A stretch of 64,000 bases of DNA from Streptomyces flavochromogenes (GTDB taxonomy: Bacteria; Actinomycetota; Actinomycetes; Streptomycetales; Streptomycetaceae): NCBI RefSeq assembly GCF_000717595.1, contig NZ_JNZO01000006.1:1-64000 (forward strand), in the 5' to 3' direction. Below, piece after piece: positions 16,633 through 27,029 of this stretch. The notes below the pieces were generated by a model. It saw only the letters and a list, made by a program, of their open reading frames with translations, made no database searches and was not told where the DNA came from. Numbering within the stretch: position 1 is the stretch's first letter; the number at the start of each line of letters is the position of its first letter. The position numbers and the translations under genes were made by a program.

Positions 16633-18018
16633 TCAGGCGGCGGCCGGGACGATGTTCTGGTTGAAGCGGAACACGTTGTCGGGGTCGTACGCGGCCTTCA
16701 CGGCGGCGAGCCGGCGGTAGTTCTCCTCGCCGAACGAGGAGACCACGCGCTGCTCGCCCTCGGCGCCGACGAAGTTCAGGTACACGGAGTCGATCGCCCA
16801 CGGCCGCACGTCGGCCCGCACGTCCCGCACCCACTGGATCTCGGCCTCGTCCATCGTGGGGTCCTCCCAGGTCGCGAACGGGTGCACGGCCCAGGGCGCG
16901 ACGCGCCACGGCTGCGGGTAGGACCCGGCCCCGGCCGCCACCGCGCCGCCCTGCACGAACAGCACGTGCTGGGTCGCCGCGGGCAGCGGGATCCCCGCGC
17001 CGCGTTCGCAGAACAGGTTCACGGCCTCGTCCGGGAAGGCGGTCAGGTACTCGGCCGACCAGTAGTTCCGCAGGCCGGGAGGATCGTCGAGCATGGACTG
17101 CAGCTCCGCGTACGGGATGTCCATGACGATCTCGATCACGGGCTTCAGGGCGAACAGCGGCGCCGCGAGCTGCCGTACCTCCTCGACCGGCCCCGCGTAC
17201 GTGAGCAGCGTCCCGCACACCAGCCGGCCGACCAGCTCCGGCGGAACGAACGGCTCGGGCGGCGCCGGCATGTAGATCGCCCCGCCGCCCACCTCGTCCG
17301 GGGCGGCGTCGGCGATGTCCCGGAAGGTGCGCACCACCTCGGGCGCGTCGTCCGGCAGGAAGAACAGCATCGCGACGCTCATCCGGGGCAGCTGGTGCAG
17401 CCGCAGCGTCAGCGAGGTCGCCACCCCGAAGTTGCCGCCGCCGCCGTGCAGCGCCCAGAACAGCTCCGGGTTCTCCTCCGCGTCCGTGTGGACGTGCTTG
17501 CCCTCGGCCGTGATCAGATCGGCGGCCAGCAGGTTGTCGCTGGCGAGGCCGAACTTCCGCTCCAGCCAGCCCGATCCGCCGCCCAGCGTGAAGCCGCCGA
17601 CGCCGGTGGTGGACACCCGCCCGCCGGTGGTCGCGACATGGAACGGCTGGCACGCGTGGTCCAGGTGGGCCATCGTCGCCCCGCCCTCGATCCGTACCGT
17701 CATGTCCTCCGGATCCACGACGACAGCGTGCAGCCGGCGGAGGTCGACGATCAGCGCGCCGTCGATCATGGAGGTCCCGGCGACGCTGTGCCCGCCGCCG
17801 CGTACCGCGATCGGCAGCCCGGTCTCGCGGCCGAACAGGATCGCGTTGGAGACGTCGGCCGCCGTGGCGCACTGGGCGATCACCGACGGGCGCCGGTCGA
17901 TCATGCCGTTGTGCAGGAGGCGCGCCTCCTCGTAGCCCGGCCCGCCGGGGGTGATCACCTCACCGGCCAGGTCCTCGACCAGTCCGGCGAGGGCGCTTTC
18001 GGAGACGTGGGGACCCAT
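16633..18018 (-). CDS. FAD-linked oxidase, berberine-bridge type
   Basis: A 461-residue protein. ATG 18018 is used because AGGGGGG lies close upstream; an earlier in-frame start lacks one. The FAD_binding_4 (PCMH) domain includes AVRGGGHSVAGTSM near residue 80, whose His is the usual 8-alpha FAD attachment site. The second attachment Cys of bicovalent members is absent: the block reads GGRVSTTGVGGFTLGGG. The C-terminal BBE motif is YDPDNVFRFNQNI. Bacterial members oxidise alcohols, sugars or secondary metabolites; the substrate is unknown here. It is convergent with the amine oxidase and 75 bases downstream of the GH15 gene on the same strand, perhaps cotranscribed. Confidence 0.87.
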   Translation of the reverse strand: MGPHVSESALAGLVEDLAGEVITPGGPGYEEARLLHNGMIDRRPSVIAQCATAADVSNAILFGRETGLPIAVRGGGHSVAGTSMIDGALIVDLRRLHAVVVDPEDMTVRIEGGATMAHLDHACQPFHVATTGGRVSTTGVGGFTLGGGSGWLERKFGLASDNLLAADLITAEGKHVHTDAEENPELFWALHGGGGNFGVATSLTLRLHQLPRMSVAMLFFLPDDAPEVVRTFRDIADAAPDEVGGGAIYMPAPPEPFVPPELVGRLVCGTLLTYAGPVEEVRQLAAPLFALKPVIEIVMDIPYAELQSMLDDPPGLRNYWSAEYLTAFPDEAVNLFCERGAGIPLPAATQHVLFVQGGAVAAGAGSYPQPWRVAPWAVHPFATWEDPTMDEAEIQWVRDVRADVRPWAIDSVYLNFVGAEGEQRVVSSFGEENYRRLAAVKAAYDPDNVFRFNQNIVPAAA

Positions 18019-18093
18019 GGGAGCCCCCCTTTCGTACGGGGGACGGGACCTTCTCATCGTAGGTCCGGGTACCGTCCCCCGCGCGGGACCGCC

Positions 18094-19896
18094 TCAGCCC
18101 CCGTACGCGCCGCTCGCCGTCAGGCGCAGGGCCGTGTCGATCAGGGGCACGTGACTGAACGCCTGCGGGAAGTTGCCGACCTGACGCTGAAGCCTCGGGT
18201 CCCACTCCTCGGCGAGCAGTCCCAGGTCGTTGCGGAGCGCGAGCAGCCGCTCGAAGAGCGAGCGCGCCTCGTCCACCCGGCCGATCATCGCCAGGTCGTC
18301 GGCCAGCCAGAACGAGCAGGCGAGGAACGCGCCCTCGTCGCCCTCCAGGCCGTCGACGCCGGCCTCCTCGCCGGAGGTCGGGTAGCGGAGCACGAAACCG
18401 TCCTCCGTGGACAGCTCGCGCTGGATCGCCTCGATCGTGCCGATGACCCGCTTGTCGTCCGGCGGCAGGAAGCCCATCTGCGGGATCAGCAGCAGGGAGG
18501 CGTCCAGCTCCTTGGAGCCGTACGACTGCGTGAAGGTGTTCCGCTCGGGGTCGTAGCCCTTCTCGCAGACGTCCCGGTGGATCTCGTCGCGCAGCGCGTG
18601 CCAGCGCTCCAGCGGGCCGTCCGCGTCCCCGGACTCGATGAGCTTGATCGTGCGGTCGACGGCCACCCAGGCCATCACCTTGGAGTGGACGAAGTGCCGG
18701 CGCGGGCCGCGGACCTCCCAGATGCCCTCGTCGGGCTGGTCCCAGTGCTTCTCCAGGTAGTTGATCAGCTTGATCTGGAGGAGCGAGGCGTAGTCGTTGC
18801 GGGACAGGCCCGTCATGTGCGCGAGGTGGAGGGCCTCGGTGACCTCGCCGTAGACGTCCAGCTGGAGCTGGTTGGCGGCGCCGTTGCCGACCCGGACCGG
18901 GCCGGAGTTCTCGTACCCCGGGAGCCAGTCGAGCTCCGCCTCGCCGAGCTCCCGCTCGCCGGCGATGCCGTACATGATCTGCAGGTTCTCCGGGTCGCCG
19001 GCGACGGCGCGGAGCAGCCAGTCCCGCCAGGCGCGGGCCTCCTCGCGGTAGCCGGTACGCAGCATGGAGGAGAGGGTGATCGCCGCGTCGCGCAGCCAGG
19101 TGTAGCGGTAGTCCCAGTTGCGGACGCCGCCGATCTCCTCTGGCAGCGAGGTGGTCGGCGCGGCCACGATGCCGCCGGTCGGCGCGTACGTCAGCGCCTT
19201 CAGGGTGATCAGGGAGCGGATCACGGCCTCCCGGTAGGGGCCGTGGTACGTGCAGTGCTCGACCCATTCGCGCCAGAAGTCGGCGGTCGCCTCCAGGGAG
19301 CCCTCGGGGTCCGGAAGCGCCGGCGGCTCCTTGTGGGAGGGCTGCCAGGAGAGGGTGAACGTGACCCGGTCACCGGGGTTCACGGTGAAGTCGGAGTACG
19401 TCGTGAGGTCCTTGCCGTGCGTCTCGGCGTCGGTGTCCAGCCACACCGAGTCGGGCCCGGCGACGGCGACGGTACGGTCTCCGACCTTGTGGACCCACGG
19501 CACGATCCGGCCGTAGCTGAACCGCATCCGCAGCGAGGAGCGCATCCGGACCCGGCCGGAGACGCCCTCCACGATCCGGATCAGCTGCGGGGCGCCGTCG
19601 CGCGGCGGCATGAAGTCGGTCACCCGGACCGTGCCGCGCGGCGTGTCCCACTCGGACTCCAGGATCAGGGAGTCGCCGCGGTAGCGGCGCCGGGCGGCCG
19701 GGGCCGGCTCGGCGTCGTCGGGCGTCGCGGGGCCCACCCGCCAGAATCCGTGTTCCTCGGTGCCGAGCAGCCCGGCGAAGATCGCGTGGGAGTCGAATCG
19801 GGGGAGACACAGCCAGTCGACGCTGCCGTCGCGGCAGACCAGGGCGGCGGTCTGCATGTCTCCGATGAGTGCGTAATCCTCGATGCGCCCGGCCAC
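18094..19896 (-). CDS. Glycoside hydrolase family 15 (glucoamylase/trehalase-like)
   Basis: A 600-residue cytosolic enzyme. The GTG at 19896 is preferred over the one three codons earlier because GGAGTG lies about nine bases upstream and homologues begin near GRIEDYALIGD. The N-terminal beta domain has TAALVCRDGSVDWLCLPRFDS. The (alpha/alpha)6 barrel has WDYRYTWLRDAA near 350, the likely general acid in PDEGIWEVRG, and the likely base in AEEWDP followed by VGNFPQAFSH. In actinobacteria this branch includes alpha,alpha-trehalases and glucoamylase-like enzymes. A role in trehalose or glycogen turnover is plausible but not proven by sequence. Confidence 0.9.
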   Translation of the reverse strand: MAGRIEDYALIGDMQTAALVCRDGSVDWLCLPRFDSHAIFAGLLGTEEHGFWRVGPATPDDAEPAPAARRRYRGDSLILESEWDTPRGTVRVTDFMPPRDGAPQLIRIVEGVSGRVRMRSSLRMRFSYGRIVPWVHKVGDRTVAVAGPDSVWLDTDAETHGKDLTTYSDFTVNPGDRVTFTLSWQPSHKEPPALPDPEGSLEATADFWREWVEHCTYHGPYREAVIRSLITLKALTYAPTGGIVAAPTTSLPEEIGGVRNWDYRYTWLRDAAITLSSMLRTGYREEARAWRDWLLRAVAGDPENLQIMYGIAGERELGEAELDWLPGYENSGPVRVGNGAANQLQLDVYGEVTEALHLAHMTGLSRNDYASLLQIKLINYLEKHWDQPDEGIWEVRGPRRHFVHSKVMAWVAVDRTIKLIESGDADGPLERWHALRDEIHRDVCEKGYDPERNTFTQSYGSKELDASLLLIPQMGFLPPDDKRVIGTIEAIQRELSTEDGFVLRYPTSGEEAGVDGLEGDEGAFLACSFWLADDLAMIGRVDEARSLFERLLALRNDLGLLAEEWDPRLQRQVGNFPQAFSHVPLIDTALRLTASGAYGG

Positions 19897-20586
19897 GTGC
19901 TTCACTCCAGTCGAACGGCCACGTCCGCCCCGCGGGGCGCTTGCTCAGATGCGCCGGCTGGGTGTCAGCCGGGTCTGTGTGTGTCAGCGGTCAAGGGATC
20001 TTCGACGAGCTCTTGGTCCGGATGACGGGCGGGGTGATGCCGCTGGCCGGCCGGCTCGGCGGGCAATGTCCGAGCAGGATACGTCGCACCCTGGTGACCC
20101 GGTGATCACGTCGGTAACGGCGTTGCTCCGATCGGGTGAACGAGTCCGGTTCGCCGGTGGAAGGTCCGCCTGTCGTGCGGGCAGGGCCCTTCGGAACGTC
20201 GGCCGGAAGATCCGGCGGACATCCTGTGCGTCGCAGGTGAGAGACAGTGAGTGCTCCTCCCTTCTGCCAGGCGGGAGGCCGGTCCCCCCGCCCGGCGGGG
20301 ACGTTCCCCGCCTGTCGGGAGAACCTTCCCCCGTACGTCGGGAGACCCTTCCCCCGATCCGCCGGGAGACTCCGTCCGCCCTGTCATCGCCGTCCGTGAA
20401 CACCCGACTGCCGCGTGTGGCCGGAAGCGGTCTCCCGATGTCGCTGATACCCTGGTACCCCGTGGACCGGTGGGAAACGGCGACAGCCGAGGACCCCGAA
20501 ACCGCAGCGACGGCACCCCCCGATTCTTCCGGAGGGGACGCCGGTACGCACCTCCAGAACGCGACCACGGGAGCCCCCTCTTGGCG
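19897..20586. other. 690-bp intergenic region with pyrG leader
   Basis: This gap separates the divergent GH15 and pyrG genes. It holds no convincing ORF; the open frames across it lack codon bias. The part next to pyrG includes three imperfect direct repeats (20314-20380) and a purine/pyrimidine-skewed stretch up to the pyrG start. No recognisable -10/-35 pair stands out; CTGATACCCTGG near 20445 is the nearest -10-like text. Confidence 0.6.
20314..20380 (+). repeat. Three imperfect direct repeats upstream of pyrG
   Basis: GTCGGGAGA(A/C)CCTTCCCCCG begins at 20314 and at 20337, and a decayed third copy GCCGGGAGACTCCGTCC begins at 20361, so the period is 23-24 bases. The first two copies differ at very few positions. 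Spacing near two helical turns would suit a cooperative DNA-binding site, or the units could be leader RNA elements; there is no direct evidence for either. Confidence 0.6.
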
Positions 20587-22245
<1,659 letters not shown>

Positions 22246-22263
22246 TCGCCGCGCGTTAACGTT

Positions 22264-22299
22264 GCCGGGGTACGGGTCCTGACGGATCCGTACCCCGGC
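22264..22299 (+). terminator. Terminator/attenuator hairpin between pyrG and the Nudix gene
   Basis: A 16-bp stem (22264-22279 with 22284-22299; one G-U pair) encloses a TGAC loop and is followed by TTTCGTG. The outer 12 pairs are perfect Watson-Crick. It begins 18 bases after the pyrG stop and ends 22 bases before the Nudix start, with that gene's ribosome binding site just outside the stem, so it may let through some transcription. Confidence 0.8.
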
Positions 22300-22321
22300 T
22301 TTCGTGTGTGGGAGGACGCAG

Positions 22322-22948
22322 ATGGAGTTGCAGGACACCCCGGAGGAGTGGCGGGTCGTCGCGACGACGACCCCGTTCCAGGGAAAGAAGACGAGTGTCC
22401 GCACGGACGACGTTGTCATGCCGGACGGCACGGTCGCCCGCCGCGACTACCAGGTCCACCCCGGCTCGGTGGCCGTCCTGGCCCTCGACGACCAGGACCG
22501 GGTCCTGCTGCTGAAGCAGTACCGGCACCCGGTGCGGCAGAAGCTCTGGGAGATCCCGGCGGGACTCCTCGACGTCCCCGGCGAGAACCCCCTGCACGCC
22601 GCCCAGCGCGAGCTCTACGAGGAGGCGCACGTCAAGGCCGAGGAGTGGCGGGTCCTGGCCGACGTCTACACGACTCCGGGCGGCTGCGACGAGGCCGTAC
22701 GGATCTTCCTCGCGCGGGGGCTCTCCGAGGCGGAGGGCCGACGGTACGAAGTCTCCGACGAGGAGGCGGACATGGAACTGGCGCGGGTGCCGCTGGGGGA
22801 GCTGGTGCGGGGGGTTCTCGCGGGGGAGCTGCACAACAACTGCCTGGTGGTGGGCGTACTGTCGCTGGCGGCCGCGCGCGCCGGCGGGGGTGAGGGGGAG
22901 CTCCGGGCGGCGGACGCGGAGTGGCCGGCGCGACCGTTCGAGGCGTAG
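22322..22948 (+). CDS. Nudix hydrolase (ADP-ribose pyrophosphatase-like)
   Basis: A 208-residue protein, ATG 22322 with GGGAGG nine bases upstream. The Nudix box is GLLDVPGENPLHAAQREL followed by YEEAHV, near residues 80-105; the conserved Gly after the two Glu is His here. Upstream features (RRDYQVHPGSVAVLALDD, YRHPVRQKLWEIPAG) match the ADP-ribose/NDP-sugar pyrophosphatase branch, which splits ADP-ribose into AMP and ribose-5-phosphate. It follows pyrG in the same direction, an order common in actinobacteria. Confidence 0.88.
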   Translation: MELQDTPEEWRVVATTTPFQGKKTSVRTDDVVMPDGTVARRDYQVHPGSVAVLALDDQDRVLLLKQYRHPVRQKLWEIPAGLLDVPGENPLHAAQRELYEEAHVKAEEWRVLADVYTTPGGCDEAVRIFLARGLSEAEGRRYEVSDEEADMELARVPLGELVRGVLAGELHNNCLVVGVLSLAAARAGGGEGELRAADAEWPARPFEA

Positions 22949-23439
22949 GGGGGGCGGTGGGGCCTCCGGCCCTGTGGGCCGCGCGCTCGGCCGGCGCGCG
23001 GTCGCCGCCCCCCGTTGTGGGCATTCGTTCCGCTGGGGCGGATCGGGTGGGCACGACGGACGGTGCCCGTTGCCGGGCCTGGGCTTACGCGCCTGAACCC
23101 GCACCATGGGTGCGACGCGCAAGGGGTGCTGGCCGGGTACAAGGGGCGCAGGCGCCGCCAAGCGCGCCGTCCCGTGTGCCCACCCGGCGGGGGCGCGGGC
23201 GTTCCCACACGGCGGGGGTGGCGGGCGTGGTCACGCGGAGGGGCGGGGGAGCGGGTACGCCCGCACGGCGGCGCATCGAGGGTGGGGCGGTGGATGGTGT
23301 GACGATCTGCTGATCCGATCGGGGGACGTCTTCGTCGTGCTCCGCCAGGTCCGGCACACGCCCTGAACTACGCTCGAGATCGCCCGTGCGGAGCCCCCCG
23401 CGGGATCGGCTCGTGCGCAGGTGGACGGGAGCGTGGCCC
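22949..23439. other. 491-bp GC-rich intergenic region
   Basis: No gene is supported here: all open frames have repetitive Arg/Gly/Ala composition and conflict with each other. From about 23160 to 23280 it contains degenerate C-CACGGCGGGGG-like repeats (for example at 23178, 23209 and 23261). A -10-like TACGCT at 23369-23374 could start the mRNA of the downstream ATPase gene. Confidence 0.5.
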
Positions 23440-25425
23440 GTGACGGATCAGGCGGTGGCGGCGGCCGGCAGCCGGCAGTTCTTCGGCCGGCAGCGGGAGC
23501 TGAAGGCCCTGCGCGCCGACATCGAGCGGACCGGCCTCGACACCCTCACCGGCCGCAAGGCTCCGCGCGCCCGTGTCCTGCTCGTCGCCGGCAAGCCGGG
23601 CTCCGGACGTACCGCGCTCGCCGAGGAGCTCGCCGCCGGACTCTCCGACCAGTACCCCGACGGGATCTTCCGCGCCCGGCTCACCGAGCCCGGCGGCGAC
23701 CCCGTCCCCACCGCCCGTGTCGCGCAGGAACTCCTCGCCGCGCTCGGGGTCCCCGAGCCTCCCGGCGCGGCCGAGGACGAGCTGACCGAGCTGGTCCGCA
23801 GGGCACTCGGCGAGCGCCGTGCCGTCCTCGTCCTCGACGACGCCGTCGACGCCGAGCACGCCGATCCGCTCATCCCCGACAACCCCGACTCCCTGGTGAT
23901 CGGGGTCGCCCGAGGACCGCTCACCGGCATCCCCGACGTACGGCCCTGCACCCTCGGCGGGCTCGACCCCAAGTCGGCCATCGAGCTGCTCACCGCCTTC
24001 ACCGGCTCCGTACGCATCACCGTCGATCCGCAGGCCGCCGAGACGCTCGTCGAGGAGTGCGGCGGGCTGCCCGCCGCGGTCGTCCTCGCCGGCGGCTGGC
24101 TCTCGACCCGGCCCAAGGCCTCCGTCGCCGACCTGGCGAAGCGGTTGCGCGCGCTCAGTGGCGATCCGTTGACCCGTGCCTTCTCCCTCGCCCACGAGGC
24201 GCTGCCCGCGACCGCCGCCCGGATACTGCGCTACCTCTCCCTCGCCCCCCTCGGCCGGGCCGACGCCCACACGGCCTCCGCCCTGGCCGGCTGCTCGGTC
24301 TCGGCCGCCGCGACCACCCTCGCCGACTTCGCCGCCCTGGGGCTGCTCGAAGGCGGCGAGGACGGGCAGTACGAGGTCCCCGGCCATCTCGTCCCCCTCC
24401 TGCGCGCTCAGCTGGAGGAGCGCGACCGGCCCGCCGAGGTGCAGCTCGCCCGGGCCCGGATGCTGGAGCGGACCGTACGGCTCCTCCAGTCCTGCCGTGC
24501 GGTCACCGAACCCGAGGGCTCGCCGGCCCGGCGGAAACTGGCCGGTCTGCCGCGCGCCCTGCGCTTCCCCAGCGTCGCCGCCGGGGCCGACTGGCTGCGT
24601 TCCCGGCAGTCCTTCCTGCTGGCCTCCGCCCGGCTCGCCGTCGCCGACGGGGAGCTCGACACCCTCGCCCGCCGTCTCGTCGCCTCCCTGGTCAGGGCGC
24701 TCGCCGCGCACCGGGGCGCCGAGGCGGCCGCCCCCCAGCTGTACGGGCTCCACCAGCTGGTCCTGGACGTGGCCGAGCGGCGCGGGCTGCACAGGGAGCG
24801 GGCCGCGGCCCTGCTGAACCTGGCCGATCTCGACGCCCGTACCGGCAGGACGAAGGACGCTCTGCTGCGATATCGGTCGGCTTTGGACGCCGGACGCGCA
24901 GCAAATGACCCGTACGCGACCGGTCGGGCAATGGAATCCGTAGGCGGCTCGTATCAGGAGCTGGGGGACTGGCAGCGGGCCGGCGACTGGTACGGGCGGG
25001 CGCTCGCCCAGCGCCTCGCCCGCGACGAGCGAGCGGATCAGGCCAGGCTGTACGCCCGCCTCGGCGCCGTACAGACCTACGCGGGCCGGTACGGCGAGGC
25101 CCTGCGCAACTGGCGGGCTGCCGCGGCCGGCTATCGGCGGCTCGACGATCTCCCCGGCTACGCGCGGGCGTTGAGCGAGGCCGCCCGGGTCCAGGAGTAC
25201 GCGGGACGGCCCGAGGAATCCCTCCGGACCTGCGAGGAGGCCGTCGAGTGGGCCCGGCGCGCCCAGGACTCCCGGCTCCAGGCCGCGCTCCAGCTGCGGC
25301 TCGCCGACACTCTCGACCGGCTCGGCGACCCGGCTGCGGCCCGGCTGCACCGGGCTGCGGCCGAGAGACTGCTGGAAACGGAATCCTCTGCCTACGAAAT
25401 CCGCAGTGGGTCGATCGAAGATTAG
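23440..25425 (+). CDS. NB-ARC/STAND-like ATPase with TPR repeats
   Basis: A 661-residue protein. GTG 23440 has GGGAG eight bases upstream. Residues about 8-250 resemble an AAA/NB-ARC module: FFGRQRELKALRADIE, a P-loop VLLVAGKPGSGRTALAEELA in which Arg replaces the usual Lys, and VLVLDDAVDAEHAD as Walker B. Winged-helix-like and helical segments follow (LPATAARILRYLSLAPL). Residues about 430-650 are TPR-like helical pairs (AAALLNLADLDARTGRTKDA, then GGSYQELGDWQRAGDWYGRAL). It resembles the ATPase/TPR part of SARP and LuxR-LAL regulators but has no DNA-binding domain. It may be a signalling scaffold; function not known. Confidence 0.75.
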   Translation: MTDQAVAAAGSRQFFGRQRELKALRADIERTGLDTLTGRKAPRARVLLVAGKPGSGRTALAEELAAGLSDQYPDGIFRARLTEPGGDPVPTARVAQELLAALGVPEPPGAAEDELTELVRRALGERRAVLVLDDAVDAEHADPLIPDNPDSLVIGVARGPLTGIPDVRPCTLGGLDPKSAIELLTAFTGSVRITVDPQAAETLVEECGGLPAAVVLAGGWLSTRPKASVADLAKRLRALSGDPLTRAFSLAHEALPATAARILRYLSLAPLGRADAHTASALAGCSVSAAATTLADFAALGLLEGGEDGQYEVPGHLVPLLRAQLEERDRPAEVQLARARMLERTVRLLQSCRAVTEPEGSPARRKLAGLPRALRFPSVAAGADWLRSRQSFLLASARLAVADGELDTLARRLVASLVRALAAHRGAEAAAPQLYGLHQLVLDVAERRGLHRERAAALLNLADLDARTGRTKDALLRYRSALDAGRAANDPYATGRAMESVGGSYQELGDWQRAGDWYGRALAQRLARDERADQARLYARLGAVQTYAGRYGEALRNWRAAAAGYRRLDDLPGYARALSEAARVQEYAGRPEESLRTCEEAVEWARRAQDSRLQAALQLRLADTLDRLGDPAAARLHRAAAERLLETESSAYEIRSGSIED

Positions 25426-25460
25426 TACTTTGAAAGGCTAGACAGCGGGAACTCCTTCAT

Positions 25461-25466
25461 TAGACT
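25461..25466 (+). promoter_or_regulatory. -10 element for ald
   Basis: TAGACT at 25461-25466 fits TAnnnT and lies 107 bases before the ald start. A weak -35 (CTAGAC or TAGACA) is found about 16-20 bases upstream. Moderate confidence; the gap between the ATPase stop and ald is 147 bases. Confidence 0.4.
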
Positions 25467-25572
25467 GGGTGCGCCGCGTTCGAACGTGGTCTGCCCCGGT
25501 GCGCCGCAGTGCATCCGGGTATGTATCGCAGTGCCCCATGTATCCCCCCAGATTCAAGGACCGTGATCGACG

Positions 25573-26688
25573 ATGAAGGTCGGCATCCCCCGCGAGGTCA
25601 AGAACAACGAGTTCCGCGTGGCCATCACCCCCGCCGGTGTCCATGAGCTCGTCCGCCACGGCCACCAGGTCTTCGTCGAGCAGAACGCCGGTGTCGGCTC
25701 CTCGATCACGGACGAGGAGTACGTCGCCGCCGGCGCCGAGATCCTCCCCACCGCCGACGAGGTCTGGGCCACCGCCGACCTGCTGCTCAAGGTCAAGGAG
25801 CCCATCGCGGAGGAGTACCACCGCCTCCGCAAGGACCAGACCCTCTTCACCTACCTGCACCTCGCCGCCTCCCGCGAGTGCACGGACGCGCTCCTGGAGT
25901 CCGGCACCACCGCCATCGCGTACGAGACCGTCGAGACCGCCAACCGCGCGCTCCCGCTGCTCGCCCCCATGTCCGAGGTCGCGGGCCGCCTGGCCCCGCA
26001 GGTCGGCGCCTACCACCTGATGCGCTCGGTCGGCGGCCGCGGCGTGCTCCCCGGCGGCGTCCCCGGCACCCACGCCGGCGAGTGCGTCGTCATCGGCGGT
26101 GGCGTCTCCGGCTGGAACGCCACCCAGATCGCCGTCGGCATGGGCTTCCACGTGACCCTGCTCGACCGCGACATCAACAAGCTCCGCGAGGCCGACAAGA
26201 TCTTCGGCACCAAGGTGAAGACGATCGTCTCCAACGCCTACGAGCTGGAGAAGGCCGTCGTCGAGGCCGACCTCGTCATCGGCGCCGTCCTCATCCCGGG
26301 CGCCAAGGCCCCGAAGCTGGTCACCAACGAGCTCGTCGCCAAGATGAAGCCCGGAAGTGTCCTTGTCGACATTGCGATCGACCAGGGCGGCTGCTTCGAG
26401 GACTCGCACCCGACCACTCACGCCGAGCCGACCTTCCAGGTCCACAACTCGGTCTTCTACTGCGTCGCCAACATGCCGGGCGCGGTCCCGAACACCTCCA
26501 CCTACGCCCTCACCAACGCCACGCTGCCCTACATCGTGTCGCTGGCGAACAACGGCTGGGCCGAGGCGCTGCGCCGCGACGCCGCGCTCGGTCTGGGCCT
26601 CAACACCCATGACGGCAAGGTGGTTTACAAGGAGGTCGCCGAGGCGCACGGCCTCGAGCACGTCGAGCTGAGCACCCTCCTGGGCTGA
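25573..26688 (+). CDS. ald: Alanine dehydrogenase
   Basis: A 371-residue NAD-dependent enzyme interconverting L-alanine and pyruvate plus ammonia. The N-terminus MKVGIPREVKNNEFRVAITP is diagnostic; substrate residues lie in VEQNAG and LLKVKEP, and the catalytic His in FTYLHLAAS near 97. The nucleotide fold is CVVIGGGVSGWNATQIAVG near 172. LVDIAIDQGGCFEDSHPTTH follows near 262. Full length and intact. It is followed by a strong terminator and so is probably monocistronic. In Streptomyces the enzyme is often induced by alanine or by nitrogen excess. Confidence 0.97.
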   Translation: MKVGIPREVKNNEFRVAITPAGVHELVRHGHQVFVEQNAGVGSSITDEEYVAAGAEILPTADEVWATADLLLKVKEPIAEEYHRLRKDQTLFTYLHLAASRECTDALLESGTTAIAYETVETANRALPLLAPMSEVAGRLAPQVGAYHLMRSVGGRGVLPGGVPGTHAGECVVIGGGVSGWNATQIAVGMGFHVTLLDRDINKLREADKIFGTKVKTIVSNAYELEKAVVEADLVIGAVLIPGAKAPKLVTNELVAKMKPGSVLVDIAIDQGGCFEDSHPTTHAEPTFQVHNSVFYCVANMPGAVPNTSTYALTNATLPYIVSLANNGWAEALRRDAALGLGLNTHDGKVVYKEVAEAHGLEHVELSTLLG

Positions 26689-27029
26689 CCCTCGCGGCAC
26701 CGCCGTCAACGCGTGCCGTCAATGCCACACACCCGGCCGGACCTTGTTCGACAAGGTCCGGCCGGATGTGTGTCCGCACCCGGCGGAACGTTCGGCCAAC
26801 TCGCCTCGAACGTAACCCTTTAACCGTTTCGCACACCCCTGAAACGTGTGGATGCATGCCTGCGCACCCTTGACAGAGAGGTGTTCGGTTGCCGACACAT
26901 CGGGCCGGGTCCGGCGGATTGTGTTGCTGCGGAGCGGTGACACGCCATAGAGTCGCCAACCGTCGGCATGGTGCCACGCTGACCTATCGATAAATGTTCC
27001 TGGTGACATCCAAGGAGGTAAGACGACTT
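26689..27029. other. 341-bp intergenic region between ald and parA
   Basis: It holds the ald terminator and then the parA promoter region. TTGACA at 26870-26875 is a clear -35-like hexamer but lacks a good -10; TTGCTG (26924-26929), 18 bases, TAGAGT (26948-26953) is the better promoter pair. AAGGAGG at 27012-27018 is a strong ribosome binding site for GTG 27030. No further gene is seen. Confidence 0.55.
26733..26765 (+). terminator. Terminator after ald
   Basis: CCGGCCGGACCTTG (26733-26746) pairs perfectly with CAAGGTCCGGCCGG (26752-26765); a further T-A pair closes a very short TCG loop. The outer CACAC/GTGTG flanks extend the structure past one mismatch. No T-run follows, which is normal for Streptomyces factor-independent hairpins. 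Confidence 0.85.

Noticed and set aside
10427..19896. Biosynthetic gene cluster reading of the GT4, oxidases and permease region
   Set aside because: No core synthase (PKS, NRPS, RiPP, terpene) is present and the genes are on mixed strands with catabolic-type neighbours.
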